From Caenorhabditis remanei (taxonomy: Eukaryota > Nematoda > Chromadorea > Rhabditida > Rhabditidae): a stretch of 64,000 bases of DNA. The notes beneath the pieces were generated by a model. It was not told the DNA's origin. It searched no databases and was given only the letters and a program-made list of their open reading frames with translations. The DNA lies in NCBI RefSeq assembly GCF_010183535.1, contig NC_071330.1, forward strand, positions 8,723,717 through 8,787,716. Direction: 5' to 3'. This document shows, in pieces, positions 12,806 through 22,467 of this stretch (position 1 is the stretch's first letter; every line of letters begins with the position of its first letter). The position numbers and the translations under genes were made by a program.

Positions 12806-12844
12806 ATTGTGGCTCGGTCTCTATACGTGAGACCGTGCCGCAAT
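12806..12844. repeat. Hairpin with about 15-bp stem
   Basis: ATTG, GGC and CGGTCTC on the left pair with GAGACCG, GCC and CAAT on the right around a 7-base loop (TATACGT), with one T-T mismatch and one T-G pair. Too short for a typical miRNA precursor; function unknown. Confidence 0.5.
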
Positions 12845-13057
12845 TACCACCGTCTGCTCCTCACTTTTTCTTCTTCTAAAAGATGTTCACTCTAATCCAC
12901 GTGTCAAAAGAAAACAAGTGTGTAGTATGTTGTCACTCAATTATTATTTTGGCCAACCGGAAGTGCGTTTCTTTAATTCTTGGGTTAACACAAAAGTGCA
13001 AATTCATGCCATGAGCGGGTTTTGTGAAACAAAGAGAAAGATGGCTACCGTAATCAT

Positions 13058-13228
13058 TCTTATATATATATATATATGTATAACAAATGGGCAATGTCTG
13101 GACTCTGTCCGTATGTCGGCATTTTATTTTCAATTCCAAAAATATAAATTATCATCGAAAAAGTTTCCACTGAACTCGAGCAGCGTATCCGCGAGAAACG
13201 TGCCGCTGAAGGCGGGACGACATACTGG
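13058..13228 (+). mobile_element. Helitron-like non-autonomous element, single copy
   Basis: The 171-bp element starts TCTTATATATATATATATGT and ends in CTGG (a CTRR 3' terminus) followed by T. A short hairpin (CCGC-TGAAG-GCGG) lies about 9 bases before that end. Just inside the 5' end is a TCTGTCCGTATGTCGG block, similar to TCTGTCCATCTGTCCC in the two ceh-43 intron copies. The flank before the 5' end, CAT, is the same as for the first intron copy. The Helitron class is inferred from the TC start, 3' hairpin and CTRR end; no transposase is encoded. Confidence 0.5.
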
Positions 13229-16200
13229 TACCGTAATATTATTGTTGCATTTTTAGGAGCGGCATCTTGAAATAAACTTCCTATCAACTGTTTCTTTATT
13301 GAAGATGATTAAAAATAATCAGGAATAAAACCAAAATTCTTCCTAAAAACTCTTTGTTCGCTTTTTCCCATTTCACTTCCATCACTTCAAACTGCTTACT
13401 TCGCACCCAATGGCCCCTTCCTCCTCTTCTCTTCAATTCTTTTCCTTCCCTCAAACAATATCGTCATCCGAATACTTCGAATCGCCGCTGCGCCCAACTC
13501 CGGAAGTTTCTAGTCGATAATTATGGGTCGTGGTCTCTTTTCTTTCTCTCTGGAGCCCTTCTTTGGAGCAGCTTCGAGAGATGAATTGTTTCCTGAGAGA
13601 ATTCGATAGAAGAATATATAGAAGGCGCCATTGTTGAAGTAAACGGGAAAAAGAGAGAGTGAGAGAGATTTCCTATTAATCTTATTTATGGATATGAGCA
13701 TCTGAAAAATGGAGATCTCAAATAAGTGAAATTTTCAAACACGAGGATTACAAATGTATGTTGAAGAAGGCTGTATCTTTGCCCGGAAGTTTCAAGACAG
13801 GACATTCAATTTCAAAACAAAACTACATTACGACAGCTTTCTAATTTTTATGAGTCGCCCTAGTAAATAGTCCCTTCTGCGAGAGACTCAATTCGGAAGG
13901 TGTTCATCCGTATGTCATACCATATAGATATACCTTCAAAGCGTTTTCTCACCATCTGGCACACGATGTTCCTGCTTTCTCTCTCTCCCTCTTTTCCTTA
14001 TTTTTGAATCACCTGTGGTCTGTCTCTTCTGTCACAATGTGAAAAGATACCGACCTGAATTGAGAAGACGAAGAAGGTCTTTCCGGGAGAAATAGAGAGC
14101 TCTTTCCTATAATTAGGTGTGTGTTTTGCCGCCCAGAAATTGAAAGAAGACGATAAAAGGAAGGAAAAGAAGAAATATATACACTACGCTCGGTTGAGCA
14201 CATTTCGGAGGTTTCTTTTTCGAAAAGAAAAGTATTTCCGGATGAATTACTGTATTTCTTGGAACATATTCTTAAAAGTTCATTAAAGATTTTGGGAGAG
14301 AATTTCCTTCAAATACTTCACAAATTTAAGAACAAATAAAATCAGTTGTTAAAATGGTTCTTATTTTTAATTTGACCTAAATTTCCTTGTTTGGTTCGGA
14401 TTTATATCAGTCCTGATTCAGACAGTACTAATTTCTTGCAGCACTCATCTACCACAGTCACTTTCAAATTCATAGGATTTATACCTGGGAGGCGTTTCGG
14501 CTGGTCACAGTTCTGAAGAATCGATAAAGCTTATTCACGTCTGGAACAACGTTTTTTGCCTCGACTGATATTCCGGGAAAGACGCCGAGAAACTGTGTTT
14601 ACTATGGGTAGTTTTACCGATATCAGTTCAGGACAACGCACTAACTGCCATTTTCACGGTTCCCTTCTGAAAACGATATATTTTCAATGAAAATTGTGAA
14701 CCAAAACTGCTCGAAACCCCCCAATTTTTTATTTTCCATATTTACTGTTCCTGTTACATACTCGTTTTTTCTAATCCATCATTCCTACTTCCTTCCGTTT
14801 ACACGTTGTCACTGAATCTTCTCCTTTCATGTCAGCGAACTGTGCGAATAACTGCATAGTTAATGCAGTGCGAGCAGATGTGTGAACATGTTTATTGATT
14901 ATGAAGACGGAACAGAAAGAAGATGTACACATGTATATGACAACCTGTCAAACAATTAAACAACGAAATTATCTCAGATTTCAAAAATTCACCAAATCCT
15001 AGCGACAGTCTTATTGGATATAAAATGACTCATAAACCTGCATTATCTCAATCCCTCCGTTTCTTTGAAACACAAAAAAGGCTTATACTCAGGAGAGAAC
15101 AAATAAAAGAAATTTACAATCTTAAAAGAAAAATCAAAGTGTTAACATGAAGGGACACGAGGATGCTTGGATCGGATTATCTGAAAACAAAAGAAATTGT
15201 TGAAGGTGTGAATCTGAGTTGAAAGTAGAAGCCGACATGCAACAAGAATTCAGGAGAATTTGTTTTGTGGGAAGATACATATAAATGATTACAAACGAAT
15301 TGCACTACGGGAAACTCTGAACGAGGGACATCTAATTTATCACAATACTGAACTTCGAGAAAGAAACACTAGGTTCATCATCATGTTTCTGTTGTGAACA
15401 AACAGTTGAATCCTTGTTTTGCAGCTAGACTCTTTGTTTTTCTTTCCGATTCTCTCAGAACTACAGTATCCCAGTGACTGTGTCATTAACCCGTTCTTCT
15501 TGTTACGAAGTCCCTTTCCTTTAAAAAATCAACTGAAAATGAGAGAAGAAAAGACGAAAAACAAGCAATCCTTCCGTATTTACAGCCAACCGCCACCTTC
15601 TTCTTCTTCTCTTTCTTTTCTCTTTCATCTACAGTATCCACTGCCAGACATTCTGACTTCTCTCTTTTCTCCGCCTCTTCTTCCTCTTTTGGTTTTTTTC
15701 TCCAAAATAAAAAAGACAAGTTTTGACTATATAGATGAAAAGGAAACCAAAAGAGGGAACCAAAAGAGGGAGAGACTTTTGAGAAATAAAGAAAATCTCT
15801 ATTTTCCATGTGAAGGAATAATTGTCGGGTTTTGTGTATCCAGAGAGAGAATGAGGGAGAGAGAGGTAGAAAAAAAGAAGAAGACGTGGCGCCTCGGCAC
15901 ATAATTGCTCCTCTCTCTATTCTCTTTTTCCTTCTTCAGATCACGTACTATTTCATCATTTGCCTCGTTGCGCTTTTTTGTGGTTTTCGAAAGGGATTAC
16001 GGTAGTTTTGAGAGAGGAAAGAAAACGAAGAAGAAGGTCGGGACGACCTCTATCCGGAAGTCAAAGGAAAAGAAAAAACCGAATCGAGGAGTACGGTAGG
16101 TAACCCATTTTAAAGGATAGAGATGGAGGTCAAGAGACAAGAATGTTGCCACGTCACGGAGAGAAATTAAGCCAGACACCTTTCTGTGAACAGACGGATA

Positions 16201-18186
16201 ATGAGTTTCAGATTGATGGATAACACTAGATGAACTCGGATGATAGACAGTCACGGAAGTTTGAAGTAGATCAAAAGTCAGGATAATGCTCCATCTGATG
16301 GATGTCACGTTCTCACGAATGAATTTACAGATATAGATCAAGAGGAAGGAAAGAAAAAGAAGGGAAAATGAAAGTACAGAGTATGGGAACTCATAATTGG
16401 CATGGAAAGTAGTTACAGGGTGATGCACTTTCTTCCGTGAGCTGGATTTCTGCGCATTTTAATTTCAGTTTCCTTTGGAGAGCTATCGACTGCAGCGAAG
16501 ATGAAGATAAACCTCAAGCTTTTCACACTAGAACTTCAAAAGAATCATGATTCGCTTTATTGACTAAAATTAAACGTTTTCAAGTTAAAAGACTCGACAC
16601 ACCAAGATTGAGAAATATACCTTTTTTCGATTCCCATTGAGCATTGGGAAAAATAAAACTTCGAAGCTTCCAGATTCAATTGAAAGAGATCCACAGTTTT
16701 GGTACAAAAGAAACCAAAACCTAGAAGATGTACATTGGTGATCCCCAGAGAATTAAAAGTTCGGAGAATTAAAAGTCAGCGAGGTCTATTGCTTCTCCTT
16801 GAATCATGACAGAAAATGGCTATTCGAATGTTTTTCTTATTTCTAAACATACATTGTTTTTATGTTTCATCAACTGCACCATCATCATCAACACATTATT
16901 ACCTCTTCTTCATGATGCTTCCTCCCTCAATCCGTCTGTCTTTTCCTCTCGTTCCATTTCCCCCTACCGCACCATCATCATCACAAAAACTGACTTTTAT
17001 CGAGGTCATTATAGCACCCATACGATGGCAGGTGTTGACATAAACTAGCAGAGTGTTCGTTTTATGACCCCCAAAAGCTCTCCTTTTTTGAAATGAAAAA
17101 GGGACCTTGTTAGTTTTGTCAGGAAGGTCTTTCCTACAAATTCAAGACAATGTAGATAGACACTGCGGGATGTCTATTTCGTGTCCTGTAATTAGTTGGA
17201 CACGTAACAATAGAACGGGTAAGCACATGTCTTATGTGGATATGAACATGTTGCATAGGTATGGTCTAATCCTTTCATCCATTCGATTCCTCTATTCATT
17301 CGAGCATAACAGACTCTTTTTTTGGGTTGATGAATAAAAGAATGGAAGGGTCAAGACGATGGCAAACGAATTTGGCACCTGGTGGGAGGAAGAGGAGTCA
17401 AAAAAAGTTGGGGAAGGTTTTAGAATCGAATTTCTAACACACATTCTTACATATATAAACTGTCTATACAGAATTGATTGCTGGACATAGGTCGTATCGA
17501 CTAGGAAAGTATAGGAATCTCAAATGCTAGTTCAAAAATATCTTCTGACACCTTCGTATTACATGCCTCTTGACATGTCTTTCCCACATTCCACAAAAAT
17601 CTCTACTAGTTCCGGACCCGGTGAACATACGGAAGAGTGTCTGGATTAGTACACCTGCTCTCTTCCGAAATATGTTGATTTTTGATTGACACGTGGCAGT
17701 GTGTGGACTTTTGAGAAATGCCAGAGACTGTAATTAGGCAAGACAAGACGAGAAGAAGAGGGAGACAGACCGGAAATATGAAGAAAGTAATTATGAGTAA
17801 ATGAGACATATTTGGTCGAAAGTCTCAAGAAACAATCCATCTTTTAGTTGTGTCAAAATGTCAAATTGTTTCGTTTCCATTCAGATTTTGATCTAGTACA
17901 GAGTGAAGAACTCAATTGTCAAAATGATTGGCATCCGTGACCAGGAACATTTCCGTAAACCATGCGTCCCTTCCGGTGGGGGATATTACTAGCTATGTAT
18001 AGGTTAATCAAGATAAAATATCTATATCGGAGGAGACAGATGTAGCAGACAGGTGTGTGGCAAAAAGATAAAGATCTTTGAGATTGAGTAACAGTCGGAA
18101 TAAGGGGAAGGGAATGATAGAAAGGGTATGGCGAATGGTTGGGAAAAGTGGTTACGCAGGTAAAGCGCGATGGATCTATTATGGAT

Positions 18187-18290
18187 GAAACGCGGATCGC
18201 GCGTGGAATCTGTGGGTATGTCAGATGGATCCATTGTGGATCCACGCGCGGGCGGCATCTATTTAGAACCCACGTGCGATCCGTGGTTTC
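18187..18290. repeat. CG-rich imperfect inverted repeat
   Basis: GAAACGCGGATCGCGCGTGG (18187-18206) is imperfectly matched by the inverse of 18270-18290. Between them lie two TGGATCCA palindromes and CCACGCGCGGG. The whole is CpG-rich in AT-rich sequence. Origin unknown. Confidence 0.35.
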
Positions 18291-21200
18291 TTTGATTCGA
18301 TTGGATTCGTACCACCACTGATTGTGGCTGTTTCGCATACTGGATTCTTATTCTTATAATGTAGTGAGAAACACAAATTATGAACTCTCGAAGGAGGGAC
18401 ATTGGATAAAGAGAACGCGGAGAAGGTGGAAGAGCAAAGCTCGAAAACGATACATATGTGAAAAGAAGCTGTAGGAAGTCAACTCAAAACTGTCCATTCG
18501 TTCAGATAACTCAAGTGAGTTTGAGCCCTTAGGGCTTTGATTTGGTCATTCCTTAACCCTATATCTCATCAACTGAATCAGTCCCAGAAGCACCGATGAG
18601 AATCAGATTCTCACTTTGTTTTTGTATTGGACCGACAAAGAAAACAAAAAAAGACCGACTTAAAGAAATCTCCTATTCACTATAGTGTGAACTGAGATAA
18701 CGAAATTAAGAAGAATGAGATGAGAACCTGAAGAGTTCGAAAAAAAACCCGAATCCTGAGTGAACTCTTCTAGTAGTCGTCTAGTAGAGTGCCTTACTAC
18801 ACACGAAGATTGTTCTACTTTCGGTTCTCTTCTTCTTCTGAAGACGTAGGGATGGAGGATTGGAGCAATTATTCTAATTATTTTTGGTTGGTAATTACTA
18901 TAGAAATAGCGCATCAAATTGAGGAGATTCAGAGAAAAAACGAGGTGGGCGGAGTCAGAAGAAAAGGTTTTCAAGAGACTGGTGATTAATTTAATTGGCC
19001 TATTTTCTTTTTGTACTCCGCCCACTTTCTTACAATTCAATTTGTCTGAAAAGGATGTTGAAGAAGGAAGTTCAAAGTAAAGTTCATTGTATTGACGCAT
19101 AGAATTGGTGTACTTTATCTGAAACTGATTGTAAATCAACCCCTACCTTCTCGATTCGTATATGATAACATCTTCAATGGAGAAAGGAAAAACAGAAGAA
19201 GAAGAAGCAGACTGCTGCCTTAAATTATAGGTTTCACTCAGCTCTTGCTGCTGTTTTGTCTTCGAAAATATTGATTCTTTGAAGCTTAGAATTCGTATAA
19301 CTTTGGTGTCTAAAGAAAGAAAACCCCTACAAAGAAGAAGAGGCTCTAAGATCGAGAACTGCCTAAAATCGTTTACCGACAAGATCAAAGATGTTTTCTC
19401 TCAATTATTTTGTTGTCACACAGGTGAGAATTCATACTTCCAAAGGTCCCCTTTATTCTCGATTTCTCACTTTCTATCTTCAAAGGTTCGGGCCTGTTTT
19501 TTATTGGAGGAACGGGTAGTTTGTTTCTTCACATTGTCATGTCATACAGAAGGGTCAGAAAGGTGCAAACGGGATAACGGAAGGACAAGGTCTCCTGAAT
19601 TACATCCTGTTGGAATCGATGGAAACGGTAGTGCCACACACTGGGAGTGTTTAGAATAAAGTTGAAAATATAGAAGCGAAGGAGGACTCCAATACAAAAG
19701 TCTCACGAAAGAGCATTTGGTAACACCTAGAGAATGAAGCAGATGGTACTGACGGCTTGTTCAAAACCTTTCCGAAGCTGTGAAAAAAAGTCCAAGTTCT
19801 AATTAGGTGACAACTCCTAATGGGACTTAGTTGGTGATATACACTACTTCGAGAACCTTTTTCATTGAGTTTCAGACCACGGAAGGATACTGAATCCATT
19901 GAATAGACGGATGGTTCTTAGCTTTTCAAAGGATGAGAGTAAGGCTAGATATTTGAAATCTAATACAAACAAACGAAGTCTAAATTGTTCAAAAACGAAG
20001 TTGCTCATAAAGTTAGTGAAACTGCCACCTACTCGTTCGTCGGTCGTACATTGCTCGTACTATTGAAGTTTGACGAGATGCTTAACGATTCTTGAAAGAT
20101 GGGGCTCGATTAGTTGACAATACTACTCTAGTGAATTTCAGATAAGACTAGACTAGAAGTGCTTCTAAGATCAGCTGATCTTCGTGAAGCCTCGGAGAGG
20201 GAATCCACGATTTTCAGCTCGAAAAATCGAGAAAAAACGTCGAAACAAAATGTTGAGACTGAAGGAATGATGGCGTCGGTTGTGTGTGTGGTGGGACCGG
20301 GCAGAGAAGATTGAGGCCCTTTTGGCTACACGCAATTACAGCCACAATTCACTATTTCTCTCTCTTTATCCTTCTCTCTATACCTACACCCAGCAATTAG
20401 CTACAATATAGGGCGGGGTCCCCTCAGGCACACTCTGAAAGATAATTGGGCTAAATTATACCTCAACCATTTTTCTCCCCCTCTCTCCTGCACGGCACTT
20501 TTCCCCGCGTCCAGCAAATAATTGTTTCCCTCATCTCGAAAATTTGATAGGGGGTCATTTTGAAGTTATCTTAATATTTTCAGGTGATAACGGTATCCAA
20601 GGTACCGTAAGACTTCAAAGCTCCTCCCAACATCAAGAATACTGTGTCCAATGAGAAACGAAGTCCCGCCCACATGGATGGCCCGCCCACCCGTTTTGGG
20701 GTGTCTCTCCATCCATCCCGTCGTCTCTCCGTACGTCTTCTCCCCCCTTTTCGATGGTGTGTTGTGCTATGTGCCTCAACTGCCCAACGACAGCATCCCA
20801 TCATCATCATCTAACTTTTCTTCTTCTTCTGAATCCTTCGTTGTGTTCATCTGAATCTACCTCCTACTCCCTTATTATCCTAATTCGTACCTTTCTTTCT
20901 TCTTTGCCATTTTCCTTTTTTCCCTCAAATTTTAGGTAATTGTCTGTCTCTTTCTCTCCTACCTTCGTTCATCTGAAATTGCAAATTGCCGTTGATAATT
21001 GATGAATATGATTCGTGGGTTCGCGACGACACGCGTGCGTGGGAAACAACTAAACAAGCGGTCATTATGCCATTAAAGATTGCGTGCATAATGATAGCCT
21101 CTGACCTGAAATTTTGAGCCTGCTTCCGATACTTGTCACCTATAGAGGAACTAAGGAACAATTATGAAAACAACATTTTGAAATATGGGGAATCTGATGA

Positions 21201-21619
21201 GAAGGGTAGTGAGAAGTGAATGAGAAGTTTTGCTCGGGGATACTAATTTTATTAGGTGTCAGTGAAAAAGACGCCACGTAAGGGAGCAAGTATTTGTCTG
21301 CGGAGCCTAAGGTACGCAAATATCAGAAATTTCTCCTTTTTTTTCTTACTGATTGCATGATTAATGCTACTGTTTATTGGTTCTGTTGAATGTCAAACTG
21401 GTACTCTTGCTCCTCTGTTTAAATATCAAGACTAACTAGGGAAGGCCCTCGACTCGGTCTGGAGTTATGGGACGTGACCTATATCATTGGAAAGCTGAGA
21501 AAACGCTGATTTCAAATATGTATTCAGTTTTTGCCCTCGAGGCCTGGTATTCGAGAAAAACGAGGTCAAAGTTTGGACCCTCTGACAAGTCATTACCTTT
21601 CCGACGTGTGAAAAATATC

Positions 21620-21702
21620 GGCAGCGTGGTGTAGGTGGTAGTGAGGGGGCATGGCATGGGGAGGGGTGTGGGTTCGGTTCCCGGTCACGGCAAATTTTTT
21701 TT
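21620..21702 (+). repeat. tRNA-like Pol III cassette in left arm of foldback
   Basis: TGGTGTAGGTGG at 21627-21638 matches the tRNA A box (TRGYNNARNNGG), and GGTTCGGTTCC at 21671-21681 matches the B box apart from one base. The spacing is that of a tRNA. A run of eight T (21695-21702), a Pol III terminator, follows. The sequences at the acceptor positions are not complementary, so this is a tRNA-derived promoter, not a tRNA gene. Confidence 0.6.
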
Positions 21703-21997
21703 GAATTTTTTTCAATCAGCTTTTATGATTCTCTAACCAGGTCTGCCACACTTTTTCAAGATTTGGATTATGATTTATTGATTTTCATGTAAATGTAAAC
21801 TATTTGAAACAAAAAGCCGAGAAAATTTATCCGAGTACTTCATCACTTTTGGACCATCAAGTGATGGACAAATTTTTGAAAATTTTTTTTCTCAAAATTA
21901 GTAATTTTTACATGAAAATCAATAAAACATAATCCAAATCTTGAAAAAGTGTGGCAGACCTGGTTAGAGAATCTTAAAATTTGATTGAAAAAAATTC

Positions 21998-22081
21998 AAA
22001 AAAAAATTTGCCGTGACCGGGAACCGAACCCACAACCCTCCCCATGCCATACCCCCTCACTACCACCTACACCACGCTGCC
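21998..22081 (-). repeat. tRNA-like Pol III cassette in right arm of foldback
   Basis: This is the inverted copy of the left-arm cassette. On the minus strand the A box is at 22063-22074 and the B box at 22020-22030, followed by nine T (21998-22006). The two cassettes point toward each other. Confidence 0.6.
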
Positions 22082-22467
22082 GATATTTTTCACACGTCGG
22101 AAAGGTAATGACTTGTTAGGGGTCCAAACTTTGACCTCGTTTTTCTCGAATACCAGGCCTCGAGGGCAAAAACTGAATACATATTTGGAATCAGCGTGAT
22201 TTCAGCTTTCCAATGATATAGGTCACGTCCCATAACTCCAGACCGAGTCGAGGGCCTTCCCTAGTAAGCAATCATGAATCAAGAATTTTTGGTTTCATCG
22301 CATTGCAATTGCAGAAAAAAAACAAACTGTGAGAATCTCGACCTTTCTTGTTTCGTGTGAAACTTAATATCCATTTCATTCTAGTTCCTTCATCTCTATT
22401 CAGTTCTTTTATTCGTTTTCTCTTTTCTCTATCAGTTCTGAAATCCGCAAGTCTTATCAATTTACAG

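Larger units (their letters stand above)
11017..21435. other. Gene-free region upstream of ceh-43
   Basis: About 10.4 kb with no open frame I can support; the longest frames are low-complexity (Ser/Phe or Lys/Arg-rich runs from pyrimidine tracts, e.g. 15419-15904). It contains small hairpins, one Helitron-like element and a CG-rich partial inverted repeat, listed separately. Its position before a developmental homeobox gene suggests cis-regulatory content, but no specific enhancer can be named from one sequence. Confidence 0.5.
21436..22264. mobile_element. 829-bp foldback (long terminal inverted repeat) element
   Basis: The left arm from 21436 (CTAGGGAAGGCCCTCGACTC) is repeated inverted at the right end, finishing at 22264 with CCCTAG. 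Arms are about 350 bases and differ at only a few positions; the centre (about 21796-21909) is less symmetric. TAA lies immediately outside both ends (21433-21435, 22265-22267), a possible 3-bp target duplication as in PIF/Harbinger-type elements. Because CTAG is itself a palindrome, a shorter boundary is possible. No protein is encoded. It sits 203 bp upstream of the ceh-43 ATG. Confidence 0.85.

Noticed and set aside
12806..12844. Hairpin as a miRNA precursor
   Set aside because: The stem is only about 15 bp, too short for a Drosha/Dicer substrate.
15419..15904. 161-codon plus-strand frame and its antisense partner
   Set aside because: Both come from long pyrimidine/purine tracts giving low-complexity Phe/Ser/Leu or Lys/Glu runs; no start or splice context.
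21620..21692. Foldback cassette as an intact tRNA
   Set aside because: The acceptor positions do not pair and the T arm is mismatched; only the promoter boxes and terminator are tRNA-like.
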